Shown one piece after another: positions 17,162 through 25,964 of a DNA stretch of 48,609 nt. Position 1 is the stretch's first letter, and each line of letters opens with the position of its first letter. Location of the stretch: contig JAVVEH010000032.1 in NCBI GenBank assembly GCA_032251435.1, forward strand, positions 1 to 48,609. Direction: 5' to 3'. The notes under the pieces are model-generated. The model was not told the origin of the DNA and did not search any database. It saw only the letters and a list, made by a program, of their open reading frames with translations. The DNA comes from JAVVEH01 sp032251435 (GTDB lineage: Bacteria; Verrucomicrobiota; Lentisphaeria; Oligosphaerales; MVZH01). The position numbers and the translations under genes are program-made.

Positions 17162-17863
17162 TTAGAACCTCAAGCGCAGGTTCACCATGATCTGCTGCCA
17201 GCCGATCTCGGTTCTCACTTCATAACCGCTGCCGGAAGCCATGATCGGATCATCGGTGAAGAAATAACGATATTCCACGCCAAGCGCGAGATCTTCGGTG
17301 AGACAGACTTCAACGCCGGCGCCGACCTGGAAAGCCCAGACATCTTCACTGATCGTGATGTCGCCAGTCAAACCGGCGGCGGGTCCAACTCCCTTTAATT
17401 CAATGTCAGCGTCAACGTCCACGTAACCGACACCCGCCATAATGTAGGGAGTGAGGCATTTGGAACTGAGTTGGGCGTAGATGTTGAACATGGGGCCACG
17501 AACCCGCTGGGTCATTTCGTAGTCAACCACACCAAACCGGGGCGCGGCGGTGTCATGCCATTCATTCTCGTTCCACATGAGAGCGAGTTCAGCCCGGAAA
17601 ACGGGGCACAGCTCTTTACCAAGAGCGATGTCAAGGCCCCAGCCATCTTCGAAGTTGAGTTCGGCATCCATACGGACGGCACCGAAAGCGGCCGTGTCTT
17701 TACCCGTGATTTTCCCATCCACTTCGTCTGGGAAGGTGTAACCGGCACCGAGACGCAGGTAAACGCCCTGCAGGCCGTCTTCTTCTTCCGCGGCTCGCGC
17801 GAAAGCGGGGGTGAGCATGACCATCGCGGCGACAATCATCATTAAGGCATGAAACTTTCTCAT
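17162..17863 (-). CDS. Outer-membrane beta-barrel protein (OmpA/OmpW-like)
   Basis: The chosen ATG follows AAGGAG and gives a 233-residue product with a classic signal peptide (MRKFHALMMIVAAMVMLTPAFARA, cleavage before AEEEDG). The rest alternates polar and hydrophobic residues in strands: 'GVYLRLGAGYTF', 'GWGLDIALGKEL', 'PYIMAGVGYVDVD', 'AFQVGAGVEVCL', 'LALGVEYRYFF'. It ends with a strand closing in Phe ('QIMVNLRLRF'), the usual signal for Bam assembly. This is an eight-strand-type porin-like barrel of unknown specific role. It is a monocistronic gene with a strong terminator and is probably abundant. A longer upstream frame lacks a ribosome site. Confidence 0.85.
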   Translation of the reverse strand: MRKFHALMMIVAAMVMLTPAFARAAEEEDGLQGVYLRLGAGYTFPDEVDGKITGKDTAAFGAVRMDAELNFEDGWGLDIALGKELCPVFRAELALMWNENEWHDTAAPRFGVVDYEMTQRVRGPMFNIYAQLSSKCLTPYIMAGVGYVDVDADIELKGVGPAAGLTGDITISEDVWAFQVGAGVEVCLTEDLALGVEYRYFFTDDPIMASGSGYEVRTEIGWQQIMVNLRLRF

Positions 17864-18173
17864 TTTTGGTGCTCCTTGGTTTTTCTTTCCATGCGAACAA
17901 ACGACACGCCTTATTCTGGCCGGGATCTGTCCCGACAGGACGAAGATACAACCATTTATCTGATTCGGCAAGTCAAATTATTAAAAATTTGTCCACTTTC
18001 CTCTAAGGGTGGAGAAAAACGGGAACCCTTTTGCCGGAATTTTGTCCAAGGGTCATGTTTGAGCGTGCCGTGTCCATGGCACTGGAGACTTTCAGGTTTA
18101 CTTTACTCGTGTCAAGCGGCGGGACTCTGTCCGTCCGCTGAAGCCTTAACCACTATCAGGAGAGCCACAGACG
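17864..18173. other. Divergent promoter region between the barrel gene and the Gld-type operon
   Basis: About 310 bases without a gene. The A+T-rich part (17950-18005) contains TTGACT on the minus strand, a possible -35 for the barrel gene, but no well-spaced -10. A small dyad CGGGA-TCTG-TCCCG lies near 17923. The right part has no clear signal apart from AGGAG before the ABC start. Confidence 0.4.
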
Positions 18174-19145
18174 ATGATCGAAGTGAAAAACTTGGTCAAA
18201 AGATATGGCCCGAAAACCGCCGTGGATGATGTCTCGTTCTCTGTTGAACGGGGTGAGGTTCTCGGCTTTTTAGGGCCTAACGGCGCCGGAAAATCCACGA
18301 CAATGCGGATGATCACCGGCTTTTTCCCGCCCTCCTCCGGCACGGCTGTCATCGGCGGCAAAGATATCATCGAGGCGGATGTCGAGGCGAAAGCCCTCAT
18401 TGGCTATCTGCCGGAAAACGCGCCCGCTTATTCGGAGATGAGTGTTGAAAAATTTCTGACTTTCATGGCTGAAATCCGCGGATTTAAACGGGCGGAAGCG
18501 CGGAAATTGGTGGAAAAAGCCATTGTGACCTGTTACTTGCAAAGCGTCCGGCATCAAACGGTTGAGACCCTGTCAAAGGGATACCGTCACCGCGCCTGTT
18601 TCGCGCAAGCCATTCTCCACGATCCGCCGGTTCTTATCCTTGATGAGCCGACTGACGGCCTGGATCCCAATCAGAAACGCGAGATGCGCGACTTAATCCG
18701 CCGCATGGGCAAACATAAAGCGATTATTCTTTCCACCCATATTTTAGAGGAAGTGGACGCGGTCTGCACCCGGGTGGTGATTATTGATCAAGGAAAGCTG
18801 ATCTTTAACGGTTCCCCCGATGAGCTGCGCGGACAATCCTCCGCCGCCGGCGCGGTCTCGATCACGGTCAGCGGACCGGAAAAAGCCGTGCGGGACGCCT
18901 TTAAAAAACTGCCGGGTGTCAAGCGGGTGGACATCGCCGACATCAGCGACGGGCGAATCTCGTTGATCCTGACACCGGACAAGGGAACCGGCCGCTCCCC
19001 CGATTTGGCGGCCGCCGCCGCCCGTGTCGCCGCGGAAAACACATGGGAGCTGTCCGAACTGTCCACCAATCCGGGCCGCCTGGAAGATGTTTTCAGTCAG
19101 ATCACAGTATCCGACACCGCCAAGAAAGGAGGAGCCCTGTCATGA
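18174..19145 (+). CDS. ABC-2-type transporter ATPase (GldA-like)
   Basis: The 323-residue ATPase has Walker A 'GPNGAGKST' (about 38-46), a signature-like 'LSKGYRHR' (about 129-136), Walker B 'VLILDEPTDGLDP' (about 152-164) and switch His in 'ILSTHILEEV'. A C-terminal extension of about 100 residues is typical of the GldA/NosF/CcmA-type group. It should energise the permease encoded next, whose start overlaps its stop (ATGA). With the GldG-like and DUF4340 genes it forms the conserved four-gene Gld-type transporter operon. This operon is found in many non-gliding bacteria, so the name does not imply gliding. The substrate is unknown; roles in surface or exopolysaccharide export have been suggested. 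Confidence 0.92.
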   Translation: MIEVKNLVKRYGPKTAVDDVSFSVERGEVLGFLGPNGAGKSTTMRMITGFFPPSSGTAVIGGKDIIEADVEAKALIGYLPENAPAYSEMSVEKFLTFMAEIRGFKRAEARKLVEKAIVTCYLQSVRHQTVETLSKGYRHRACFAQAILHDPPVLILDEPTDGLDPNQKREMRDLIRRMGKHKAIILSTHILEEVDAVCTRVVIIDQGKLIFNGSPDELRGQSSAAGAVSITVSGPEKAVRDAFKKLPGVKRVDIADISDGRISLILTPDKGTGRSPDLAAAAARVAAENTWELSELSTNPGRLEDVFSQITVSDTAKKGGALS

Positions 19146-19885
19146 GAAGCCTCACCAATGTTCTCTGTGTGATGAAACGCGAATTACATGATTATTTCGC
19201 CTCGCCCGTGGCCTATGTCTTCATCATTATCTTTTTGGCGTTACTGGGATTTTTCTCCTTCCAATTAGATGATTTTTTCGGGTATGGCCAAGCGAATTTG
19301 ACCCCGTTTTTCCGTTGGCACCCGTGGCTGTTTCTGATTCTGGTCCCGGCCATCGGCATGCGCCAGTGGGCGGAAGAACGCCGCTCCGGTTCCATGGAGT
19401 TATTGCTGACCCTGCCGATCGCCGTCTGGCAGGCGATCACGGGGAAATTTCTGGCGGCCTGGTTGTTTGTCGGTCTGGCGCTTTTCCTCACCTTCCCCGC
19501 GGTGTTGACGGTCATCGGCCTGGGGGATCCGGATTTGGGCATCATCGCCACCGGTTATTTAGGCAGTATGATGGTGGCGGGCATCTATCTGGCCATCACG
19601 TCGGTGACATCCGCCATGACCCGCAGCCAAGTGGTCAGCTTCATTGTCAGCGTGGTCATTTGCCTGTTACTGGTTTTGGCCGGCTGGCCCATGGTGACCA
19701 ACATCTTCGTCAATTGGCTGCCTGGAAGTATTGTTGACGGCATCGCCGCCTGTAGCGTGCTGACCCATTATCAATCGTTACAGCGGGGTGTCATCGACAC
19801 CCGGGATCTGGTTTACGCGGGCAGCGTCATCATTTTCTGTTTGTTCACCACCTCGGTTATCCTGCGTAACCGCCGTTCCTTGTGA
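19142..19885 (+). CDS. ABC-2-type transporter permease (GldF-like)
   Basis: The 247-residue integral membrane protein has about six hydrophobic segments (roughly 22-42, 55-75, 98-125, 132-158, 165-190 and 220-240). It carries the family segment 'EERRSGSMELLLTLPI' between helices 2 and 3, the coupling region seen in ABC-2 permeases. The ATG overlaps the stop of the ATPase gene by ATGA; a longer frame from 19043 would lie inside that gene and is rejected. It forms the membrane channel with the preceding ATPase. The GldG-like gene starts ten bases after its stop. Confidence 0.9.
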   Translation: MRSLTNVLCVMKRELHDYFASPVAYVFIIIFLALLGFFSFQLDDFFGYGQANLTPFFRWHPWLFLILVPAIGMRQWAEERRSGSMELLLTLPIAVWQAITGKFLAAWLFVGLALFLTFPAVLTVIGLGDPDLGIIATGYLGSMMVAGIYLAITSVTSAMTRSQVVSFIVSVVICLLLVLAGWPMVTNIFVNWLPGSIVDGIAACSVLTHYQSLQRGVIDTRDLVYAGSVIIFCLFTTSVILRNRRSL

Positions 19886-19895
19886 GGAGATGATC

Positions 19896-21803
19896 ATGCT
19901 TTCAAAAAACAACACCCTTTCCCGGTTGATGTTCTCCGCGGCCGGTATCGCCGCCGTGGCCCTTTTACTGATCGCCATCAACGTGATCGCCTCCATGGTA
20001 AATGGCCGGGTGGATATGACCGAGGAAAAACGGTACACGCTGTCCGCCGGCACCCGGGCGATTTTAAAGACGATCGACGCGCCGGTGTCGGTGCGGCTGT
20101 ATTATTCACGCGATGTCAAAAACGCGCCCGTGTGGATGAAAAACTACGCGCCCCGGGTCCGTGACATGCTTAAAGAGTACAAGCTCATCGCCAAAGGCGG
20201 GCTCATCATCGAAGAGAAAAATCCCGCGCCCGATTCCGATGACGAGGAATCCGCCGTTCTCGATGGTGTCCATGGTCAAATGCTGCCGGATGGCGGACAG
20301 CTCTATTTTGGACTGGCCTTCAGTTGTCTGGACGAAAGTGAGGTTATCCCCGTGCTCTCCCCGCGGGATGAATCCATGCTGGAGTACGACATCACCCGGG
20401 CGATTTTTCAGGTTCTCACCACCGAAAAACCCGCGGTCGGTGTCATGGCCGGCCTGCCCGTTCTTGGCAGTCAGCCCGACATGATGATGATGGCGCAAGG
20501 CATGGGCGGCCAGGGAACCCCCGCCTGGTATGTGTTTGAAGACCTGAAAAAAGATGTCACGGTCAAAGAAATTCCCCTGGATGCCGAGACCATCGACGCG
20601 GATATCGATATTCTGGTGGTGGCGCATCCACACGCGTTGAGTCAGAAGACCTTGTTCGCCATCGATCAATTTGTCTTGAAAGGAGGAAAACTTATCGCCT
20701 TCCTTGATCCCATGAATTATGTCGAGATCTATCAACAACAAAATGATCCCCGCTTGCGGGGTCAACCCCCGCGCTCGTCAGATCTCGCTCCCCTGCTCGC
20801 GGCCTGGGGCGTGGAGTACCGGAGTCAAGATCTTTTGGCGGATATCACCTATCAAACCCAAAACGGCCGCCAGCGGGATCCATTCATTCTCACGCTGACC
20901 CGGGACGCCTACAACACGGAGGATCCGGCCTGCGCGAAATTGGATAACGGGATGTTTGTGTACGCCGGCGCCTTTTTTGGCGACCCGGTCGGCGGTTTGA
21001 CAAAAACAGTGCTGGTGGAAAGTTCCACGGACGCGGCCATGATCGATGGTGTCGAGGCGCGCGGCATGGCGATTCCCGATATCGTTAAAACGATCACCGA
21101 CACGGATGTCAAAAACGCCCTCGCCATCCGGTTGACCGGCACCTTCCCCACCGCGTTCCCCGATGGCGCGCCGACAGAAACCGATGAGGACACGGAGCGA
21201 AACGCCCCCGCCCCCGCGGAGTCCGCGCCCCCGCCCCCGCGGACATCCGGGCAAAGCGCTGTCGTGCTGGTGGCGGACGCGGATTTGCTGCATGACGCTT
21301 TTTGCGTGGAGCAAATTAACCTCATGGGTCGGCAACTGCTCCGGCAAACCACTGACAATGTGGCCTTTGTTCACAACCTGATCGAACACTTGACCGGCGA
21401 TATGAACCTGCTTTCCGTACGCAGTCTGGGGGTGAAATCCCGCCCGCTCACCACATTCCAAAAAATGTGGGCGGCGGCGGAAAAGGAATATCAAACGCGA
21501 ATCGCCAAACTGGAGGAGGATCTGAGCGCGATCAATCAGGAACTCAGCCAGTTGCAACAAGCGAAAAATCCGGACCAGCGCTTTGTTCTGACCCCTGAAC
21601 AAGAGGCGAAATTGCTGGAAGCCCAACGCAAAAAGGCGCAGACCGCTAAAGAACTGAAGGATGTCCGCAAAGAATTCCGCAAGGACATCGAGCGCCTGCA
21701 AAACACCTTGAAATTCGCCAATATCGCCGCGGTGCCGTTAGCTGTCGCTCTGGCCGGTATCGTCGTGGCCCTCATCAAACGCAGGAGAATGAGCCGCACA
21801 TGA
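19896..21803 (+). CDS. GldG-like auxiliary protein of ABC-2 transporter
   Basis: GAGGAG precedes this ATG at correct spacing and gives 635 residues. A transmembrane helix (about 12-35) is followed by 'VDMTEEKRYTLSAGTRAIL', the highly conserved entry to the periplasmic ABC_transp_aux domain (about 40-330). A less conserved Pro/Glu-rich stretch lies near residue 430, followed by a coiled coil (about 530-600), a second transmembrane helix (about 605-628) and a short basic tail. Family proteins are anchored at both ends, with the bulk in the periplasm, and work with the adjacent ATPase and permease. The biochemical role is unknown. The stop overlaps the next start (ATGA). Confidence 0.88.
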   Translation: MLSKNNTLSRLMFSAAGIAAVALLLIAINVIASMVNGRVDMTEEKRYTLSAGTRAILKTIDAPVSVRLYYSRDVKNAPVWMKNYAPRVRDMLKEYKLIAKGGLIIEEKNPAPDSDDEESAVLDGVHGQMLPDGGQLYFGLAFSCLDESEVIPVLSPRDESMLEYDITRAIFQVLTTEKPAVGVMAGLPVLGSQPDMMMMAQGMGGQGTPAWYVFEDLKKDVTVKEIPLDAETIDADIDILVVAHPHALSQKTLFAIDQFVLKGGKLIAFLDPMNYVEIYQQQNDPRLRGQPPRSSDLAPLLAAWGVEYRSQDLLADITYQTQNGRQRDPFILTLTRDAYNTEDPACAKLDNGMFVYAGAFFGDPVGGLTKTVLVESSTDAAMIDGVEARGMAIPDIVKTITDTDVKNALAIRLTGTFPTAFPDGAPTETDEDTERNAPAPAESAPPPPRTSGQSAVVLVADADLLHDAFCVEQINLMGRQLLRQTTDNVAFVHNLIEHLTGDMNLLSVRSLGVKSRPLTTFQKMWAAAEKEYQTRIAKLEEDLSAINQELSQLQQAKNPDQRFVLTPEQEAKLLEAQRKKAQTAKELKDVRKEFRKDIERLQNTLKFANIAAVPLAVALAGIVVALIKRRRMSRT

Positions 21804-22954
21804 AACTAAAGCACCTTATCACCCTGTTGAGTATTGTCGTCATCGCCATCGCCGCGGGTGTCTTCATGCGCAACCGTGAGCGATCCACGTGGGCGGGGGC
21901 TGAGACCAGCGCCGCCGGCGCCCTGATCCTGCCGGCATTGGATGTCAACGCGGTCTCCGCGATTCTGATCCAAGACGCCCAGGCGCGGCTGACTCTGGAA
22001 AAGTCTGACGGGACATGGACAGTCGCCGAAGCGGGCGGTTATCCAGCCGACTTTCAAAAAATCCGGGCGCTCCTGATGAAAGTGAAAGAGATGAAAATCG
22101 CCCAGTCCGTTCCCGGAGCGGAGAAGTTTCAGGCCCGTCTTAATCTGCTTGAACCCACCGGCGAAACCATCGCGTCGGGCGTTCTGCTCCAGTTCAAGCA
22201 TCAATCAGGGGCGCCTCCGCATTCGATTATTCTCGGCAAAAACCATACCGCCAAAGGACCGTCCAACGCTCCCTTCGGCGGCAACTGGCCGGACGGCAGG
22301 TATGTGCGGGTCAAAGAAACAGGTCTGATCGGACTGGTCGCGGACACCTTTTCTTCTGTCACAACCGACAAAAGCCGGTGGGTCAACCGGGAATTCTTCA
22401 CCGTGAGGGAAAAGACTCTGGTCACGCTCTCGCAAGACGGTCAGGAAGTATGGCGGCTGGCTGAAAAAGACGGGAAACTGGCCCTCACGGGGGATGTCCC
22501 CGAGGGAAAAGAACTGGATGCCACGGTTATTAACGGTGTCACCGACGCGCTGACCTATGGCGGCTTCGCTGATGTCGCCACCGGGGAGACGGCGGATTTC
22601 ACGCCAGCCAAAACATGCCGGATGGTGGATGCCGACGGCATCCAATACGACCTGACGTTTGGTGAGAAGGAAAATAACCAGTACCCGCTGCGCGTTGACA
22701 TCGCCTATACCGGACCGGAAACGCGGCCGCCCGATCCGGACGAATCCGCGGATGCCGTGGAAAACGCGGCCGCGGCCGTCGCGGACAACGTGGCGGCGGC
22801 CAAAACGAAGGTCGCCGAATTGAACGCCCGCCTGAACGGGTGGACGTATCTGGTCAATGGTTACAGCCTTGACCCGGTGAATAAAACACGAGATGACTTC
22901 TTCAAGGAGCAATCGGCCGCCGCGGAGCCCGCGCCGACGGCTGAGAGCCGATAG
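21800..22954 (+). CDS. DUF4340-domain protein of Gld-type transporter operon
   Basis: The 384-residue protein has an N-terminal transmembrane/signal-anchor helix (about 5-24) and then a periplasmic DUF4340 region with repeated beta-rich units ('ILIQDAQARLTLEKSDGTWTV', 'TLVTLSQDGQEVWRLAEKDGKL', 'CRMVDADGIQYDLTFGE'). An Ala-rich helix (about 318-345) lies near the C-terminus. DUF4340 proteins usually end this operon type and are thought to be accessory subunits; the function is unknown. The start overlaps the GldG-like stop. The last codons and the stop lie in a short repeat (22939-22959) also found at 8842-8862, so the C-terminal residues may be repeat-derived. Confidence 0.85.
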   Translation: MKLKHLITLLSIVVIAIAAGVFMRNRERSTWAGAETSAAGALILPALDVNAVSAILIQDAQARLTLEKSDGTWTVAEAGGYPADFQKIRALLMKVKEMKIAQSVPGAEKFQARLNLLEPTGETIASGVLLQFKHQSGAPPHSIILGKNHTAKGPSNAPFGGNWPDGRYVRVKETGLIGLVADTFSSVTTDKSRWVNREFFTVREKTLVTLSQDGQEVWRLAEKDGKLALTGDVPEGKELDATVINGVTDALTYGGFADVATGETADFTPAKTCRMVDADGIQYDLTFGEKENNQYPLRVDIAYTGPETRPPDPDESADAVENAAAAVADNVAAAKTKVAELNARLNGWTYLVNGYSLDPVNKTRDDFFKEQSAAAEPAPTAESR

Positions 22955-22959
22955 CTGAG
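22939..22959. repeat. Dispersed GGCTGAG-type repeat, copy 2
   Basis: This segment matches 8842-8862 at 18 of 21 positions. It spans the stop codon of the DUF4340 gene. Confidence 0.6.
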
Positions 22960-23002
22960 AAGAAACAAACATTGTCCGCAACCAGCCGCGTTCACCTGTG
23001 GA

Positions 23003-24556
23003 TCATGAAACAGCCGGATCACCCCGGACAGTCAAGGCCCCCGTTGGACAAATGTCGGCGCATGCCCGGGCGCTGACTGTCAACGCGTCGGCCCAGGAGA
23101 CACCCAACGGGGGCGCCAAGCGCGCCCCCCGTCCCCGCCCGAGAAATGTCAAGCCGAAAGGCTCGCCCTCGGCCTCGGCCAGCCGCGCGCACAACCCGCA
23201 ATGGATACACTTCCCCGGCTCAAACAGAATATCTGGATGGTCCCGGATGATCAATGGCGATGACATAACCACAGCCGGCGGATGAGCGCGGACCTGCGGC
23301 ACGTGGTAATCTTCGGCATAGCGGCGCAGTCGGCACGCTTCACCCGCCCGACACCCGCAGGACATGCATCGACCAGCTTCCTCTCGGACAGACGCCTCAT
23401 CGCGCGGATTCATTCCCTCCGGACAATGGGCACCCGGCCCTCCGCGAAGCGCGTTTTCAGCCAAAGACATCACCTGACGCTCTGTCAGTGTCCCCGCCCG
23501 GGAATCAAATCGTCTCGCCGCGGCGGGCCGGGTATCCCCCTTGATAAACGCGTCCACCGCGGCGGCCGCGTCCTGGGCGGCGGCCACCGCCCGGACAGCC
23601 ATTTTTCCGCAATCCTCACGCAACGACCCACAGGCGAACACTCCCGCCACAGAGGTCATACGCCCGTCTTTCAGGATCTCCACCGCCATGGATTCAAGGA
23701 TTGTCCGCATGTCATGTCCGCCCGCCAGAACAATGGCCGCATGTCCGTCTAAAAGGGCTGAAAGATCATCCCGGGCGCGGATGTCCCGGCCACAAACAAA
23801 CGAGACACCGGCTTGTTTCAGATGGTCATACTCCAGGCGGGCCGTCTCCGGGTTCAAGGATCCGCCGAGTTTCCCCGTCAAAGCGTCCCAAGGCCGCGCC
23901 TCACGCTCGTAAACCGTGACCCCATATCCCTTCCGCCGTAAAAAGTAAGCGGCCGAAACTCCCGCGGGACCCGCGCCAATCACGGCGACATGCCGCCCGC
24001 TATGATCAGCGGGCGCCCCTTCCACCACAGGCGCGAACCACCCGACCGCCCCCTTGATTTCCCGGATACGCAACGCGGTGTCAACCGCCTTCCGACGGCA
24101 CGTTTTTTCACAAGGGGCTGGGCAAATTTCGCCTAACATCATCGGTATCGGAATACGGTCCCGGACGACATTCCCGGCGGCCTGCCAATCGCCGGCGGCC
24201 ACGGCCTTCATCATGGCGGAAATATCCAGCCCGCCGGGGCATCCGCGGCGGCAAGGCGCTTCACAATCCCCGAAGTGCTCCCGCGACAACAGCTCCAGAG
24301 CGTCGCGCCGCGCGTGTCTCACAGCCGCTGAGGACGCGTCAATCTCCATGCCGTCTTCCACCGGATAAGAGCATGCCGGAATCATGCGATCCGCCTTGAT
24401 ATCCCGAACCAGGCAAACCATGCAGGCGTTCACATGGGGAAGCCGGCTGTCATGACATAACGTGGGAATGTCAATCCCCAGCCCTTTGGCGACCGATAAC
24501 ACAGTCTCGCCAGGGGCCGCTTCAGTCGACAGGGTGTCAATCGTCAGGTTAACCAT
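23003..24556 (-). CDS. GltD-like iron-sulfur flavoprotein lacking the NAD(P) domain
   Basis: The 517-residue protein starts with a [2Fe-2S] ferredoxin domain (C34, C45, C48, C62), as in NuoG and hydrogenase subunits. A GltD-type Cys-rich helical domain follows (C98, C102, C106; C145, C149, C153), then an FAD Rossmann motif GAGPAG (194-199). In GltD relatives some 270 residues separate this motif from the second FAD motif (GVFAGGD). Here only about 110 do, the second motif reads 'GVFACGS', and the NAD(P)H-binding subdomain is missing. The C-terminus has a ferredoxin-like block (C450, C453, C456; C499, C503). It probably moves electrons between iron-sulfur partners rather than from NAD(P)H. The partner is unknown; no hydrogenase or dehydrogenase gene is adjacent. 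Confidence 0.8.
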   Translation of the reverse strand: MVNLTIDTLSTEAAPGETVLSVAKGLGIDIPTLCHDSRLPHVNACMVCLVRDIKADRMIPACSYPVEDGMEIDASSAAVRHARRDALELLSREHFGDCEAPCRRGCPGGLDISAMMKAVAAGDWQAAGNVVRDRIPIPMMLGEICPAPCEKTCRRKAVDTALRIREIKGAVGWFAPVVEGAPADHSGRHVAVIGAGPAGVSAAYFLRRKGYGVTVYEREARPWDALTGKLGGSLNPETARLEYDHLKQAGVSFVCGRDIRARDDLSALLDGHAAIVLAGGHDMRTILESMAVEILKDGRMTSVAGVFACGSLREDCGKMAVRAVAAAQDAAAAVDAFIKGDTRPAAARRFDSRAGTLTERQVMSLAENALRGGPGAHCPEGMNPRDEASVREEAGRCMSCGCRAGEACRLRRYAEDYHVPQVRAHPPAVVMSSPLIIRDHPDILFEPGKCIHCGLCARLAEAEGEPFGLTFLGRGRGARLAPPLGVSWADALTVSARACADICPTGALTVRGDPAVS

Positions 24557-24640
24557 CTTACGTCTTTCACGGGTTGCGTAAAAACAACAGCCGGTTATCT
24601 TTCAGCACGTGGTTAACCTAATCCCTCTATTGGAGAAAGC

Positions 24641-25312
24641 GTGAAGAAATTTTTTAAAAAATTTCGGGAAACCGCTCTTGGACGTTTCACGGCGCTGGGT
24701 CTTATCAGCTTTATTTCCGTCCTCATCCGGCTTTGGCGCCGGACCTTGCGCGTGGACATCGTGGATGACAGCGGGGTTCTCAAAAACCAATGCGCCGATG
24801 GAATGGTGATCGTCTTCTGGCATAATCGTCTCGCTTTTGTGCCCCCTTTTTTTCCTAAAAAAATGCGGCGGCGCACCGCCGCGATCACCAGCGCGTCCCG
24901 GGACGGAGAATACGCGGACATTCTAGTCCGCCAATTTATCGGGGCGACAGTGCGGGGATCCAGTTCAAAAGGAGGCGGCAAAGCCATGCTCGAAGTGAAA
25001 AGCCTGCTTAAAAAAAACTGGACCATCGCCATTTCCATCGACGGCCCGCGGGGGCCGCGGTACCAAATTAAACCCGGAGCCGCTCTGCTCGCCAAACGCA
25101 TGCGGGCGCCGGTGTTCGCCGTGTCCATCAACGCGCCGAACCGGTGGGAAATGGGAGGTTGGGACCGGCTTCAAATACCCAAACCCTTTTCAAAAGTGCA
25201 ATTCCGGTTAAGCGAACTGGTGAACATCCCCCCGGATTGCGACCTGCGCACGGAAGCGGTGGCCCGCATCCAAAACGCCCTTGATAAAATCACCGATGAC
25301 AGACGAAGTTAA
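24641..25312 (+). CDS. DUF374 lysophospholipid acyltransferase-family protein
   Basis: The 223-residue protein begins with GTG behind GGAG. It has a basic N-terminus and a hydrophobic segment (about 17-32). Family motifs are 'VIVFWHNRLAFVPPFF' (about 54-69), 'SASRDGEYADILVRQF', 'GSSSKGGGKAM' and 'SIDGPRGPRY' (about 130-139). DUF374 proteins resemble lipid A and phospholipid acyltransferases and are often found near Kdo-transferase or tetraacyldisaccharide kinase genes. A membrane-lipid or lipid A acylation role is likely but the acceptor is unknown. It is divergent from the flavoprotein gene and its end overlaps the aldolase gene by 17 bases. Confidence 0.85.
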   Translation: MKKFFKKFRETALGRFTALGLISFISVLIRLWRRTLRVDIVDDSGVLKNQCADGMVIVFWHNRLAFVPPFFPKKMRRRTAAITSASRDGEYADILVRQFIGATVRGSSSKGGGKAMLEVKSLLKKNWTIAISIDGPRGPRYQIKPGAALLAKRMRAPVFAVSINAPNRWEMGGWDRLQIPKPFSKVQFRLSELVNIPPDCDLRTEAVARIQNALDKITDDRRS

Positions 25313-25964
25313 CCAATCGGACAAACCCATGTTGACGATCCCACCGGAAACAATCAGCGCCTTTATCGACACCTGCCACGCCGCCGGTCGACGAGGCCTC
25401 GTGCAATGCAGCAGCGGGAATTTATCCTGCCGCCTTGATGAAACCCGCATGCTGGCCACCGCCTCCGGGAGCTGGCTGGAAGATATCCGGGACGACCAAT
25501 TATCCATTTGCCGCATTGACGACGCGACCCTGATCGAGGGACCGCCGCCCACCGTGGAAGCGGCTTTTCACGCCGGAATCTTGAAACACCGGCCGGACGT
25601 GAATGTGGTGTTTCATTTCCAAACACCTTACGCCACCCTGCTGGCCTGCGGCGATCCCGCGGCCATTGACTACTTTGTCATTCCGGAAATTCCTGTGTAT
25701 ATGGGAGCGATCGGCCACGTCCCCTACCTGCGGCCGGGCTCCCCGGCACTCGCCGCGGCGGTGGTGGAAGCGGGGAAAAAGCATGACATGATCATCCTCG
25801 CCAGCCACGGCATGGTGACGGTGGGAAAAAATGACCGGCACGTTATCCAAAACGCTGTCTTTTTCGAGTTCGCCTGCCGGCTCATCGTCGAGGGAAGAGA
25901 CACCATTAATCCCCTTTCCGCTGAAGCGATTGAACAGCTGACATCAACCAGCGGCAAGGCGTAA
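25296..25964 (+). CDS. Class II aldolase/adducin-family protein with altered metal site
   Basis: The protein has 222 residues from this ATG; an ATG at 25329 is an alternative start and neither has a strong ribosome site. The fold is clear: 'SSGNLSCRL' (39-47, phosphate loop), 'GPPPTVEAAFH' (82-92, catalytic-type E88), 'VVFHFQTPYAT' (104-114) and 'ASHGMVTVG' (169-177). FucA-type enzymes bind Zn2+ with three His, the first two in an HxH motif. Here the motif is H107-F-Q109, so one His ligand is Gln; H171 is retained. Metal binding or reaction may therefore differ from fuculose or ribulose phosphate aldolases. It overlaps the DUF374 gene by 17 bases and is probably co-transcribed with it. Confidence 0.85.
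   Translation: MTDEVNQSDKPMLTIPPETISAFIDTCHAAGRRGLVQCSSGNLSCRLDETRMLATASGSWLEDIRDDQLSICRIDDATLIEGPPPTVEAAFHAGILKHRPDVNVVFHFQTPYATLLACGDPAAIDYFVIPEIPVYMGAIGHVPYLRPGSPALAAAVVEAGKKHDMIILASHGMVTVGKNDRHVIQNAVFFEFACRLIVEGRDTINPLSAEAIEQLTSTSGKA

Noticed and set aside
20778..21701. Long antisense frame opposite the GldG-like gene
   Set aside because: It is a mirror frame caused by high G+C codon bias; the sense strand encodes a recognised family with start, ribosome site and overlaps.
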